The notes: generated from the letters alone by a model not told the origin. A DNA stretch of 64,000 nt from Acorus gramineus (GCA_030737835.1 CM060849.1:15481216-15545215), one strand, 5' to 3'; positions 10,945-23,507 are shown, counted from the stretch's first letter. Program-made: numbers and translations.

Positions 10945-12110
10945 TGCTCTAGGATGCGGGTGGTGTTTGGTTGTCACCTGGGAGTTTGTTTAAGTCAAAA
11001 TCAAATTTTTTTATTTGAAGTCTACGTTTGAAACCAATTGAAAAAATTAATTATGGGTTTTTGTGATCACCCGTTTATTATATTTAGGTCCGTAGATATT
11101 TTTAAGTTTTTTTATATTCCAGTGAAACATTAATTTTAGGTTCCTTCAATCGGATGTTATTCAAAAATACTAAAAATGCTCTCGCCTAATTATGCGAAGG
11201 TTAACAATGTACTAGAGAGTGTTTACAGTGTATTGAAATAATTTGTGGGGGGATATTTTATGTGAATATTAACAATGTACTGAGAATGTTAACAATGTAT
11301 TGGAGATACTTAATAATATATTGAGAGTGTTAAAAGTATACTAAAATAATTGGATTGGGGCATTTTTGATCTTTTTGAATAACATCCGGTTAGAGAAACC
11401 TAAAAATAATTTTTCACCGTCTCAGGGACTTTAAAAAAACTTGAAAAATTTCAAGAACCTAAAAATAATAGACAAGTGACCATAGAGACTCCTAATTAAT
11501 TTTTCTAAAACCAATTTTCAAGAACAGCTTTTACCCGGATTGATTAAACAATTGATTCTTTAAAAATACAAGCAATGAGCATTTTTTGTGCATTTTCACA
11601 AAAAAAAACTATTTTGTTGACTTTTATATAAGACATAAAAAGCAAAATCTGAAATAACAAGGCTTGAAGGTCAAAAATATCCATCTAGAATTCGATTATC
11701 TAATTTTGCGAAAGAAAATAATTTCCAAACAACGCTGTATTAGTACACAATCTCAAGAATCAATTTTTATCCTGCTTAATCGGGCTGAGTCCCCTTCTTT
11801 TTGCATTTATAGACAAGATCACAAGATTGGGATCCTCTTACTTTATTTTTGTATGTTTATTTTTATTTACATATACCGGACATTCTTAAATTCATCAATT
11901 GAAATGAAAATACTTTAATGTCATTTGGTAAATTTAAGGCCGTCCGATTTAATTGAAGTCATCCCAACAGGATGACCTCTCCCCAAGGCCAAAGAGCCCA
12001 TGATGAGGTTCCATTGGGCCCTTGGAGAATACAAGCCCACACTTCCCCATTCTATGCTTCATGGTCATCATTTATAAGGAAAATGATAGTCCTGTGTGCA
12101 TCCCTTTGGT
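10945..12110 (-). repeat. Inverted copy of 38345-38995, interrupted by a MITE
   Basis: Reverse-complement matches to 38345-38995 run through this stretch: GATGCGGGTGGTGTTTGGTT near 10957, AATTCGATTATCTAATTTTG near 11690, and the GGGCCCTTGGAGAATACAAG region near 12015. The 84-codon ORF at 11664-11918 is part of the repeat and has no recognisable domain. The gap in the match, about 11045-11505, is a separate insertion. Confidence 0.7.
11045..11505. mobile_element. MITE-like insertion with inverted ends
   Basis: The left end (AATTAATTATGGGTTTTTGT, then TATTTAGGTCC) and right end (ACCTAAAAATAATAGACAAG, then CTCCTAATTAATT) are imperfect inverted repeats. The paralogous region near 38880 lacks it. 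AATTAATT lies at both borders and may be the target duplication, but it is also part of the local AT-rich sequence. Confidence 0.55.
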
Positions 12111-13622
12111 AGCTTTCATTGTTTCTTTTTAAAAAATTAGTTGATGTACATGTGCGTTTTGCGTTGCATATTAATTATTTTGTTAAAATATAATAAATGA
12201 ATATTAGATAGGGTTATTGATTTGTAGTGAATTATTATTAAAAAATTTATCAACTGAGTATTACAATCACAAAAAATATCACTAAATGATAATAAAAAAT
12301 AGAGATACAATGATCAAAACTTAATTATAAACCTAGTTAATTTTGAAAAAAAAATCTAACCAGGAATCTGGAACAATGACCTGTTTGAATATTCACACTC
12401 TGAAAGTGGGAACATACATTCACTTAGTAGTTTTAAAAATAAATTTGATCAAATTTCCCCTCTTCGAAACAATGCCAGAATACAATAAAACAAGAGAACC
12501 ATATAATTCATGCACTTTTTTTACAAAATAGCAAATCATAATCTAATGACATACACAGAAATTGTTTCCAACAATTCACATAAAAACAGAAAAATAAATG
12601 ACTAAAATAAAATAGTCATCAATGTAAACAGAGAGCTGTCTAAAGTCTCTAAATCTGTCGAAACAACACCAAAACCCCCCCCCCCCCCCCTCTAAAGTAA
12701 AAATGATAGGGACATTCATTTCTAATCATTTTTAGAGGTTAATATTCATTCTTGCAGTTGTTCATTAAAGTAAAAACATGTTACTGCAATACATGAAAAC
12801 TTGTTACCTTACTGCAATTTATCAAATGTTACCACTGCAATTCAACAAAACTTACTGCTAATTTAAAACAAATGTTGCTACTGCAATTCAATGTAAATGA
12901 AAAACTTCTATAGCGATTCATTGCTTACTCAATTCTGAAAGTCGTTGTTCATCAAAACCTGCATGCAACTATAGCATACACTTGCTTCAGAATCATACAC
13001 CAATACCATTTACATTTACGAAATATTAACCAACATCAACAATAGTTGATTCAGAAATTCTATTAACAAACTACATTTATATTCAATAATTTTGACTAAA
13101 ACTAAAATATGAAAAAGTGAGGGATCGATCACTAAATCCTATAGTTTATCGGGACCTAAAAATAAAAAACCTTAATTCTTTTATATGGAAATCTCATATA
13201 TATCATTTCGATAATGTAATCTAGATTGGAACCAAATCTCTTCTGTGTATTTTCATACGGTCATACCTGTAGATAAAGTAGAACAAAGAGAGGCAACCGA
13301 AGTCGGATATGCTTTGTTTCAGGAGTAGGACATTAATACTAACTTCAACGATTCAAATGACATTCGATGGCGATATAGATTATATTATATGCCTATGAAA
13401 AAATCTTACAAAAAAAAATATTAACGTCGTGTTTGGGTAAAGTAATGGTGAGGGAGTAGAATAGAATATGGGAAACAAGCTTATCAATTTGTTTGTTTAT
13501 AAGGAATGAGTAAGTATAAATATGTCAAATTAAGTGAGTATAGCACTATGTTATACTCGGTCCTTTTTATAATACTAGTTGATGTACATGTGTAATTTAT
13601 TGAATTATAATGAACTAATATT
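12111..13622. other. AT-rich spacer with a poly(C) run and a distant inverted repeat
   Basis: A run of about 18 C lies at 12675-12692. The segment 12555-12668 is a reverse complement of about 18345-18450 (shared AATCTGTCGAAACAACA), and 13110-13165 matches 18638-18690 in direct orientation (GATCGATCACTAAATCCTAT). These suggest the scattered remains of one repeat family. No gene recognised. Confidence 0.45.
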
Positions 13623-13632
13623 AGTTGAAATT

Positions 13633-14200
13633 AGAGATGGCAACGGGGCGGGTTGGGACGGATTTAATCAATCCCAATCCCAAACCCGCTAATAAAATTT
13701 TGTCCCAAACCCCGGGTTTTATTATTCCGTCCTAAACACATGACGGGTTTTATTATGTCATCTCAGACTCGTCCCAACGGGTTTTTAAAGAACTCAAACA
13801 TGTCCAATCCCATCCTATTTAGAAGGGTAAGAATTTAAAAATCTCAATTTTTTAAAATATTTTAAATATTTTTTATTCTTTTTTATATTAAAATTAAATA
13901 ATTATTGTTATTCGTTATGTTATATAATATTACTTAATGCATGCTTAAATATTTTATAAATAATAATAATATATTATATGCTAATTTAATTTATCTATCA
14001 TATCATTTGGAATTATATAAATGATTTAAACGGGATATAACAGGGCGGGGCGAGTTTTGCACTTGAATCCCAAACCCGTCCCATATCTTCATCGGGTTGG
14101 GACGGGTCAAGTTCGGGTTTAACATTTAGAAGACCAAACCCATTCTAATAGGGTCAGGCCGGGGCGGGCTTCCCATTTATCCCATTCCACTGCCATCCCT
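13633..14200. mobile_element. Fold-back/Mutator-like MITE with 10-bp target-site duplication
   Basis: Flanked by AGTTGAAATT at 13623-13632 and 14201-14210. The left end starts AGAGATGGCAACGGGGCGGG; the right end is the complement of AGGGATGGCAGTGGAATGGG. GC-rich ends with repeated GGGACGGG/CCCGTCCC motifs surround an AT-rich core. There is no coding capacity. Confidence 0.85.
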
Positions 14201-14210
14201 AGTTGAAATT

Positions 14211-16960
14211 ATAGGTTTGTTCACTTTGTTGTGAACTATTATCATTAGTTGTTAAAATTTGCCTACCTCAATCATGTATATATAATACAGTTTGGTAATG
14301 CGCAGAGTTTTAGATTGTTGTTAGAGCTGTAAAAAAGATAATAAATTAAACTTTAAAACATACATACACACACACACGCTATCTATAAAATTACCACTTT
14401 TTGAAAAACATTCGTTTTATGGTTTTATCCCTTTTAAATTCTGAAATTTCATTCCCATCTCAAATGAAAATATTAACTTTTATATCTAATCATTTAATAA
14501 CAATATTAACACATGATAATTTTTACAAACCACATTATTGATACATATGTAGTTGGAATGTATAAAAAAATATGTAGCTAAAAACAAACAAAAGCTTTGA
14601 ATAAACATCCGTAGCTTACACAAGTAGAACTATAAAGTGAATTGTTATTCTTCTTGAGTCTTCGGATATTTCATTCTCTTGTAGCAATATTACGCCAAAT
14701 TTGAAATCTTTATTGCTACTCCTGAAATCACAAAGTATTTCAAAAATTTTGAATTCAAAAGATTATTCCAATTAGATACATCATGGTTCCTATGAACAAA
14801 AAAAATTTATATTTATTGCATCGTGCTTTAGTACCTTCATAATCCATATTTTCATTTAGTATGAATGATTTATCATATTATTCATGCTTACAATATATAA
14901 GACGGGCGGCAAAAATGAAACAGTTTGTCAAATATTTATAATTTATAATTGTGACAGATGAATGAAATGGACACAAATTATGTCATGCAAGTAATCATGA
15001 CTTACAACAAAAGAAATTTAAAGTGTAGAATGAACACCTATGGTAAAAATATCAATAAGTTTTAAGGATTTTATTTTTTCATTTTATTGTTATTGGGTTA
15101 GATTTTGACTTCACATTTATTTCGCATCTTTAGAAAATTTAAAATTTACAACAATAAAAAGATATTAAAAAATAATCAAATTTAATATATGATAATTGTA
15201 ACTTGTAAGTACATCATTCTTCTTTTAACCCAAGAATTCCATAAGATGCAGAATATTAATTCTTCATTTCTTCAATAATGAGAGCATCGTTGGCCACATA
15301 TCAGCACTCAGATCTCAATCTCTCTGAAGGGTCAAACCTCCATGACTCCGCTTTGGTGGCCGTGGTAGTGGCAATCTAAAGGTGATTTATTCCATTCAAG
15401 AAAATCAAGCCATTAGTCAATATACAGGGGTGATCTAATCCATTGAAGAAAACCAACCTTGTCAAATTACTGGAGGAGCTTTTTCTTTCTCTTATAGGAA
15501 GTCCCAAGCAAGTGATGTAGTAAGATGGCCTTTTTCTTTATTACATTGAGGCCATATCAATTGATCTTGACCAAATCCACCTACTTCAATTTCACTTATT
15601 TTATCCAAATGCTATTTTCATTGTACTGACCATCTGAGAGGTTTCAACCAAGCACCATCTCTAATTAAATTTCAAACCATATCTTCTTTAGGTGAACCAA
15701 ACATAAATGAAGTACTGTAGACAATCTATTATAAAGAATTGCCTCCAATCCAATGATCAAATCCAAATGTTAATGTCCCTGCCAAAATAAATTTAGATCT
15801 TTAAAAAGGCCCTAAAAAACTTCTCTATATTCGTTTTACTATTTCTTGGAAGAATAAATACTAATGTCTAGAAAATAAAAAAAGCTTTCCGAAACACTTT
15901 GAATAATTCAATCCTTCTAGTCAGTGATAAAAGTCCTTTTGCCAATGTTTTATTCTACTTCTGATTTTATTACCAAAGGAAGACAGATAGAACTGTGTAT
16001 TTCAGACCTAGTAGAATAACACTTACTTCAGATAACAAGCCAAGATGGTTGGTCAATATTTTTCACGACTGATAAATATATATACAATTAACCAACAAAA
16101 AAAAATGAAGAATACATAATAGCATGTACCAGGTCAAGAAATTCTATACACATCACAACAATTTATGAGTAAAGTTTAATGTGCAAATTATACCAACTGA
16201 AGAAAAAAATTCTATACATCACAGTCATGTTACAATAAGAACAAAAAAGAGCTTACAAAAACGGAGAAAAATGTCATCAATAAGTACAAAATGCCGAATC
16301 ACTGTGTGTGTTCTCATATCAAATTTTACAAACAATCAAAATGGTTTAAAAAAGGATTGAAATTTAAAGTTCTACTTTAACATTTGCCAATTAAAAATGT
16401 CATACTTTAAGTTGAACATAGGTAAATGTGAAAATTTGCAAGCTCACCTGAATAAGAAGGATAATTTCTCTCACTTTAGTGGCATTTCAATTTTAGTTTC
16501 CATTGACCCATGCCGAATCTCAAAACGCTTTCAATTAGACAAAACTTACTCAACTGCTATGTTATTTCATTTCTGGCTGTCATCGGCAAGAGACATCCAC
16601 AAATTAGAATATCAACTTTCATTAAAAAACCATAGGGTAAAAATAATGCAGATAAATGATGTTGCAACATGAAAAATTATCTAACAAATCATAACGAAAA
16701 TACCACCATGATAAGCATATAAATTGTATATAACATATATATGTATATAACATAAAATATTGAGATTCTATGTTATTTTTCATAAAATTGATTTTTATAA
16801 TAAATCAGTTAATGAAATTTTATATAGGATGGAATTAGATTTTGAAGAATTCGAAAGGGTAAAGATATCTAATAAAATTTTATTTTGGATAAGGATGGAT
16901 TTTCAATAAATGAGAAGGGTAAAGTTGTCAAATGAATGTTTTTCATGGATTAGTACTTTT
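14211..16960. other. AT-rich stretch without a recognisable gene
   Basis: No coding region or transposon ends could be supported. A 91-codon ORF at 16397-16672 has ordinary composition but no recognised domain, no good start context and no conserved copy in the window, so it is not called. A slightly less AT-rich part (15280-15520) could be old gene or transposon sequence. Confidence 0.4.
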
Positions 16961-16963
16961 ATA

Positions 16964-17007
16964 GGTAGTATAGATATAGATATAGATATAGAAGATATAG
17001 ATATAGA
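16964..17007. repeat. TATAGA microsatellite
   Basis: About 44 bp of GATATA hexamers with one interruption, directly next to the MITE that follows. Confidence 0.85.
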
Positions 17008-17466
17008 TAAAATACATTTGGACCCTCTGAAGTTTTCTAAATCTGCAGAAACACCCCCTATAGTTCAGAAACATGCAATTACACCCCGTTACAGTTAGGT
17101 TTTCCATTAAGATATGACAAAAGTACAATTTTACCCTTTTAATTAAATCTTTATCGTGTTTTCACTTATTTTTTATGAGTTGATTTCACATTTAATTTAT
17201 TGTTATGTAGCTTAATTATCACAAAAATGCATCCAAACACATTTAAAGAGTTAATTATTATATAAGTTAATATTCATAAAACATATCCAGAATCAATTAA
17301 TTGATTTTATTGTAGATATTTAGTGAGTTGAGGTAAAAGCAGTAAATTTAAATTATTTTTTACCAAAAAAATATAATAGCGGGGGTGTAAGTGCAGGTTT
17401 TTAAACTTTAGGGGGGTGTTTTTGTAGGTTTTGAAAATGTTAGGGTCCAAATGCATTTTACCCTAT
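17008..17466. mobile_element. MITE with long inverted terminal repeats
   Basis: The left end (AAAATACATTTGGACCCTCT, then CAGAAACACCCCCT) and the complement of the right end (AAAATGCATTTGGACCCTAA, then AAAAACACCCCCCT) are inverted repeats of ~85 bp. The interior is AT-rich without an ORF. A target duplication could not be fixed with confidence. Confidence 0.75.
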
Positions 17467-19150
17467 AAAATATAATCTTATTCATTAGCCCCCATTTTAT
17501 TTACCTATAAATGATATCATTCAATTCATTGGAGTATATACTTCATATCTTATAAAAATATATATCTCATTAGATGATGAATATGATATTTCAAAAAATA
17601 AAAACACTTATTGTCTGTATTTTGGACTGTGAAATGAATTGAGTGTAACATTTTCCGTTAGAATAAACTGATATTAGTGTTTAAGGTTTCCTTGAAATAT
17701 TGTGTTATTCCACAGGTACGAAAGGTATCACATGTTAAATCATCTGTCATCATCTCTTATAAATCATTGAGATCATATTTCAAATCATTTTTTCACTTTT
17801 ATTTTAAATTCTTATTCACATGCATCTTATTCACCTTCAGTTCACAATTTATTCATAATCAACCAAATAATAAAAACTTTATTATTATATTTTCAAATGA
17901 GATAACTAAATAAACAACCAAATAAAAAATGACTGATTCTTTATCTATACTAAAATGAATATCTATTTTAAAATAATTTATGTCACAATCCAAACGACCA
18001 GATTTTTTAAGAAAATGTGGAATGAGAATTCAACATGACACATGTTGCTAATAAGTTGAATATATATATATTTCAATGGTTATACAATTCTTCCAATTCA
18101 ATTCAGACTACTCTTGCTGTGAGCTTCCAAGAAAAGCTTTAGTTGTAAAATCGCATTCGCACCTATCTATTGACTTTTAATAAAATCAAAACACGTGCTA
18201 AGCAATGGACTTTGACAACTAGGGTACTCTGTTTTATTTGAAGCGAAGTTTGATTTTGTGTCTGACCATGAAATGCCGTTGTTTGGCAGCTGTTTTAATT
18301 TGTGTGAGAAATTCACACACAAATTCACACTGATGACTTTAGAGAGCAACTTGGGGATGTTGTTTCGACAGATTTAGAGACTTTAGAGAGCTCTTTGTTG
18401 ACATTGATGACTATTTTATTTTAGTCATTTATTTTTCTGTTTTTATGTGAAGGATATGTTTTGGTTTTGGTTTTGGTTTTAGTTATTTATTTATATTTTG
18501 ATTTTAGTCTCCTAGATTTAAAGAAAATGTTTATTTTTAGTCCTTTTTAGATACTAAAAAGAAAATTAAATAATTTATGGATAAGTCCCTCCGAGGGACT
18601 AAAAAGGAATATATAGGGACTAAAATCAAAATATGAAGAAGTGAGGAATCGATCACTAAATCCTATAGTTTATAGGAACTTAAAAATAAAAAATTCAAAA
18701 AATTATCATATTTGGAGTATATACTTCAAGTAATTAAAAATATATATATGTGGAGAGATAAAATTAGACTACATATACCTAGTCATTTTTTGATAGGTTG
18801 ACAGAGGTACTCTTTTTCATGAGAGGCTAAATTTTCGTTTAGCACGAGTGCCCTCTTTAATTTATTAATCTCTTGGAGAGAGAGAGAGAGAGAGAGAGGT
18901 GTTTCTGTTAAAACCTTCCAATGATCAAGTAAGTAGATAATCAACTGCCACTTACTATGCGAGGGCGATACGTGGAAACACCTACGAATAAGGTTTTCTC
19001 TAAAATAGATAAACTATCCATTTATGATGAGGTGACGTATAATGAGGTCACATGCATCCGAAAATTTTAATCACAGTCAACATGTAGATGTGCGCACTAT
19101 CCTGAAATCTTTAAAAATTGACAACAGTGATACAGATGGGGATATTTTTA
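17467..19150. repeat. AT-rich flank containing a copy (inverted) of 42540-42760
   Basis: About 18080-18300 is a diverged reverse complement of 42540-42760 (shared CTTGCTGTGAGCTTCCAAGA-type segment and GCAGCTGTTTT end). A GA dinucleotide run lies at 18876-18898. The last ~150 bp (18990-19150) resembles 43020-43530, the sequence just outside unit 2, so the two cassette units share their left flank. No gene recognised. Confidence 0.5.
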
Positions 19151-20085
19151 GGGTTAAATGCATATAACACCCTGATTTTTGGTGTAAATCCAGATCCCCC
19201 CCTCATATTTTTGAAAATCCATATAACCCCCTATATTTTGTTGTGGTTAGACATATTACCCCCTAAGTTATTTCACCATAAAAGATGAACGAATATTCCC
19301 TAAATATTCTGTTACATATCAGGGCTGGTAATTCTTATATGTATATAACCCCCTGACTTTACATAAAAATTTAGAAGGACCTATGCAAATGACCCAAATG
19401 CCCTTGTTATTAACAAACATTCAATTTTTTTCTTTTTCGATCTCCCCCAACGTTCCGATTTCTATGCGTTGGGATGCCTGATGATTTAAATCTCATTCCG
19501 TTCTTCCTTCTTCCATTGGAAAACAGCATCCATTTGCTCCCTTTGTTCACTATTGATATGCTTTCTCTTCCTACTATACATAACACATAAAGGGTTGAAG
19601 TATATATAAGAGTAATGCAATTATGTTATCATTCATACAAATAAAGATTGAGATTTATGTATTTATGTCCAAAACAGTAATAACTCTAATCACACCAAAA
19701 AATTAATGTCCTCAAGTGCAACCATGCACTGAAAAAAAAGGCTCATTTCCCCTTCCAACAAATAACAAAGTCTCTCTATTTTTAATAGGGTAGAAACCTG
19801 ATCACCCAAGTTCTGTTGGAATTAAATGTGCTAGATCAAAAGTATCTTAGCTACTCAAAATGGATAATATAAGAGATTCCACGTAATCCTCACATTACAA
19901 TGCAAGAGAAAGTAACTCCAATTAATACTTCTTCATTTTTTCAATAAAACCAAAACCATTTGCAATCTTGAACAAAAAAAAAAGCTCTATTTTGTCTCAT
20001 GAAATCATTTGACATTGTTTAGGAACATTAATATTCAAATTCAATCATTTTTTTGTGGTCATTCAACAAAATTGCCTCTGTGTAG

Positions 20086-20217
20086 GTTGGTGTAGTGGGT
20101 TTAGTGGCTCATGCAAACAGTGTCTCCAAGAAGCCATTAGAGCAACCCTTGGAGCTTGTGATGTTTGATTTGCCTTCTGTGGTTGAACATGGAAGAGATG
20201 CCAAAGCATGTGTCAAG
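20086..20217 (+). pseudogene. Captured exon-like gene fragment, unidentified
   Basis: An open segment of exactly 132 bp (44 codons) lies between an AG acceptor (CTCTGTGTAG) and a GT donor (AAG/GTATATATA), phase 0 at both sides. It encodes a non-repetitive sequence starting VGVVGLVAHANSVSKK and ending GRDAKACVK, with ELVMFDLPSVV in the middle. Base composition is closer to coding DNA than its surroundings. It lies inside the element at 19151-21926, so it looks like a piece of a cellular gene taken up by a transposon. The parent family was not recognised. Confidence 0.5.
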
Positions 20218-21061
20218 GTATATATATACAGCCCTCTTCCAATTAAACCATGTCATGGTAGTCTTTGATTTCTTCATGTCTTATATGTTTTTTTTTTTTT
20301 TCAAAATTTCTTTGAAGGGGACAGAGGCAAGGGAAAACTAGAATAGGTCCAACATCAAGTTCTGAACATGAAGGATCAAAAACACCAGACCCAAAAGTGA
20401 ATTTTTAATTATTAGTTTTAAATTTTTTTTTTCCCTTCCATACATGAACATATAATGTAAATATTTTTCAAAGTGAGAATCTAATCTCACTTTGCCCTAA
20501 TTTTCTAAAAAAAAAAATTCCAAACTTTGAGAACAGAAGACATAAAAACCAGACCAAACATCACAAAGGCTCCAACTTTCCAACAACCCAACAAAGAAAA
20601 ATCACAGGAAACCACATAACACCAAAACCCATAGTCACTGAGGTGGATATTTTCCCCCTTCAGTTAAATTTGTAAATCTTTTGGGAAATGAACTTGAACT
20701 ATATGAATTTTTTGGCTGTATTTGACTGGGATTGCCTGACTAGGTGTGTAGAAATGACTCAATGACTGGCTGTGAATAACTCAATGACCTCCTTATAGGC
20801 TGCCTACGTACCCCCTTAGGGATCAAGTCACACATAGTTCCATTATTACCCTTGTAACCGCCTTGCCACTAAGTGTTTAGTGGGATTTTTTCCAGGGAAA
20901 CGTCCCTAGTGTTTATGCTCCACGTCGGCTCCTGATTACTCACGTTTTGCTAATAGTGGGCCTTAAATGTCAACTTGGCTGTTACAGTCGTTAGTGGTCT
21001 TCTGACTATTTCTCCATTCCTCTCGGGGTCTCTTGATATGCTCACCCGTACGTTTCATAGT

Positions 21062-21246
21062 ATGTCTGCGAGGAGTAAGGTCGACTGACCAGACCTCTTG
21101 TCTGGTCGTGCCTTAGATAGCTCGTTTTGCGAGGAGTAAGGTCGACCGATCAGACCTCATGTCTAGTCATGTCTTAAACTACTCGTCTTCGAGGAGTAAG
21201 GTCGCCCGACCAGACCTCTTGTCTGGTTGTGCCTTAGACTACTCGT
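21062..21246. repeat. Three tandem ~60-bp repeats
   Basis: Units with GAGGAGTAAGGTCG, CCAGACCTCTTGTCTGGT and GCCTTAGA-CTACTCG recur three times. Each contains a short palindrome, CCAGACnnnnnGTCTGG. Subterminal tandem repeats of this kind are common in DNA transposons, and the array lies within the element at 19151-21926. Confidence 0.8.
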
Positions 21247-22037
21247 GGTGGTGTTCTTTTGTGAGTTGCCTGACTGTCTGACTAAACTCTGGATTTAGTC
21301 GTGTTGACACATTTGAGAGCGTCATCATGACTAAGGATTCGGATTCAAATTCGCGGATCCCACAGGTGGCCCATATCCGTCCCGGTGCGACACGTCAGCC
21401 CTGACATGACACGTGTCGCGGTGAAGATTTTTATCTCCACGGTCACAAAAACTCTAATTTTAAGAAACAAATAAAAAATCTCACCAAAGAAGAGAGAACA
21501 TAATACAAAAACAATGGTTCAGATCGAAAAATATCTTTTCTGCAGTGACGACGGGAGAGAGCAGAAGGATTGTGACAAACGGTGTTGACTGGACTGGTGA
21601 TGTCGGCGACTGGAGAGGAGAAGGCTGGATGAAGATGTCAATGAGGAGAAGTAATGGAGGATGAGAGGCTGGATCGAAGTGGACGAGTAGGGTTTTAGAT
21701 TTGCAAATAAGTGCATGGACATATGTTCTTTTATGTTAAATGGAGGAGGGGTACATTGGTCTTTTTATTATATTGGGTTAACATAACCACTGGAGTTGGT
21801 TGGTTAGATAATGGTAGGGTGGTATGTGCATTATTTGACACAATTGAGGGTGTTATATGGACTTTTGAAAATATGAGGGGGAGATATAGATTTACGATAA
21901 AATCAGGGGGTTATATGCAAAAAACCAAATTTGTTATATTGCATATATGAATTGAATATAACATCTCAACGTTTTAAGAAAAACAAATATTTCTGCAAAT
22001 TATTTTCAATAGCGTCAAACACAAAATTTGTTTTTTT

Positions 22038-22043
22038 TTTATT
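22038..22043 (-). promoter_or_regulatory. Putative poly(A) signal of A1
   Basis: AATAAA on the minus strand, about 46 nt beyond the A1 stop codon. The surrounding sequence is conserved downstream of A3, A4 and A6. Confidence 0.4.
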
Positions 22044-22088
22044 TTCTTGAAAAAATTTCATCCACGGTGAAATAAATTTTACAAGAAT

Positions 22089-23444
22089 TCAAACATCCCC
22101 TGAAACCGACACCGCTGACATGAACTCCGGATCCGCTTCAAAGGCGGCCATGTATTCCGGCTTCAGACATATCTCAAGAACCACGCTTCCCCCTCCTTCC
22201 CTCCCCGGATACGCCGACACCTTCCCGTCGAACTTGCACGCGGGCCCGCTCCGCTGGGCAACCGCCCTCCCCCACCCGAACTCGCACCCATACATGTCGA
22301 ACCTCGGCGAGCTCCCAACCATGATACTGTGCACATCGAACCCACTCAGCCAGTACGTCATCGGCGCCTCCAGCCACCGCTTCAACCACTGCCTGATAGC
22401 CCCGTCGTCGTGCGCTGCCACCATCCGGTTCAGCGTCCTCGCCGCCCACCCGAGGTCGTTTCCCAGAACCTCCCCCGCCGTCGACATGGTCGGCGCCGCG
22501 TTGATGGCGTTCCCGAAGTAGTCCGCTGACAGGCGCGGCCTCAGCCTCGACCGGTTCTCGATTGCCAGGCGACACCCACTCTTCTGTTCGCACGGCTGGC
22601 CCCGCGCGCGCGCTATGCACCTCCACACGAGAGCACATAGCGACTGGAAGGACGATATTGTGGCGGCGGAGGTGGCACTGTTTTCACGCTTCGCCTTCGC
22701 CTTGAGCGCCGCAATCGACTCGGACGAGAAGTGGAAGATCCTCTCTCTCAGCACGGGCGAGGAGAATCTCTCGATGAACTTGTCGGGGTCTGTGAAGGGG
22801 ACCTTGATTCGGTTGTTCCCGTCGATGAACCACCTCTCCAGGACCGGCGGACGGTTAATGCTGAATTGGGTCTCTGCTCCTCCGACGCCTGCTCTGCATA
22901 TCTCGGCCCACGCGTTGAAGAAATGCCAGAAAGACGTGCCGTCACCGACGACGTGGTTGAACGAGCACCCGACGAAGACCCCGTCGACAAGCTCCGTGAG
23001 CTGCACCGAGAGGAGGGGGAGGGTGTGGCCGTCGTGGTTCACCGCCGCGTCAGGCGTGAAAAACGATTTCACGAAGTCAGGCACGTCGCGCGGGGTGAGT
23101 ACGTCCGCCACGCTCGCGCCATCCGCGACCGCGCGCGTGAATTCGGCGCCCGTGTCGTTGCAGTCGATGTAGATTAACACGCGATCGTCATCTTCGTCGG
23201 GTTTTTCGGTGACGAGACGGCCCGCGAGGGGAGGGAAGTGGCGGAGGGCGACAGAGAGGGAGGTTTGGAGGGCGTCGGCGATGGCCGGGACAGGGAGGGG
23301 AGGGCGGTGGAAGAGGAGGCCCTTTTGGATGTAGTGGGCTGAGAGCATGGCGAGGTCCCACTCGGAGAGGTCACAGCGCGCGCGCGCCGAGGGGGAGGCG
23401 GGTTTGATGGTGCATTTGGAGATGGTGCGCACTGTGGTTTCCAT
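22089..23444 (-). CDS. BAHD acyltransferase A1 (At3g50280/EPS1-like)
   Basis: Intact, intronless, 451 residues, the usual length for a BAHD enzyme. These cytosolic enzymes transfer an acyl group from acyl-CoA to a hydroxyl or amine of a plant metabolite. The HXXXD catalytic motif is HVVGD (H164, D168), inside FNHVVGDGTSFWHFFNAW, a stretch typical of the At3g50280/EPS1 subgroup. The structural DFGWG motif reads EFGWG (388-392), within FDMYGCEFGWG. The end, GREGGGSVVLEICL through EFMSAVS, also fits this subgroup. The start METTVRTISKC is chosen because it precedes the conserved N-terminal strand and follows a TATA motif ~65 nt upstream. It differs from A4 at about ten residues, including Q352-W353 (E-G in A3/A4). 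Substrates cannot be inferred. Coding GC is very high against AT-rich flanks. Expression is plausible but unproven. Confidence 0.93.
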   Translation of the reverse strand: METTVRTISKCTIKPASPSARARCDLSEWDLAMLSAHYIQKGLLFHRPPLPVPAIADALQTSLSVALRHFPPLAGRLVTEKPDEDDDRVLIYIDCNDTGAEFTRAVADGASVADVLTPRDVPDFVKSFFTPDAAVNHDGHTLPLLSVQLTELVDGVFVGCSFNHVVGDGTSFWHFFNAWAEICRAGVGGAETQFSINRPPVLERWFIDGNNRIKVPFTDPDKFIERFSSPVLRERIFHFSSESIAALKAKAKRENSATSAATISSFQSLCALVWRCIARARGQPCEQKSGCRLAIENRSRLRPRLSADYFGNAINAAPTMSTAGEVLGNDLGWAARTLNRMVAAHDDGAIRQWLKRWLEAPMTYWLSGFDVHSIMVGSSPRFDMYGCEFGWGRAVAQRSGPACKFDGKVSAYPGREGGGSVVLEICLKPEYMAAFEADPEFMSAVSVSGDV

Positions 23445-23507
23445 TTTTATTTTTAATACAAAGTTTCACAGGGGTTGGCTTTGTGTGTGTCACTTGAATT
23501 GTTCTCT

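Larger units (their letters stand above)
19151..21926. mobile_element. 2.8-kb Mutator-like DNA element carrying a captured exon
   Basis: The left end (GGGTTAAATGCATATAACAC, then CCTCATATTTTTGAAAATCC) and the complement of the right end (GGTTTTTTGCATATAACCCC, then CCTCATATTTTCAAAAGTCC) are inverted repeats about 80% alike over ~90 bp. The unit 2 counterpart (43520-43560) lacks the element and reads straight from the left flank into the A-gene flank. Right-end fragments survive next to A3 (35235-35905) and A6 (58396-58710). No transposase was recognised. A matching target duplication could not be identified, so the superfamily is tentative. Confidence 0.7.

Noticed and set aside
12673-12692. 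Poly(C) run, and the poly(G) runs near 26980, 47798 and 63828, as structural elements
   Set aside because: Single homopolymer runs are common slippage products. The G runs sit in the same duplicated repeat in all three units and need no further explanation.
16397-16672. A 91-codon ORF as a small gene
   Set aside because: No domain, no conserved second copy, weak start context; chance is sufficient in this length of AT-rich DNA.
21519-21722. Minus-strand ORF starting MSMHLFANLKPYSS, repeated at 35430 and 58379
   Set aside because: Its repetition follows from duplication of the transposon end; the frame after the first ~40 codons differs between copies and no domain is known.
22615-23177. Long plus-strand ORFs (148-185 codons) opposite A1, with equivalents opposite A3, A4, A6, B2 and B5
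   Set aside because: They are antisense or shifted frames of GC-rich coding sequence. They lack known domains and are conserved only because the BAHD genes are.
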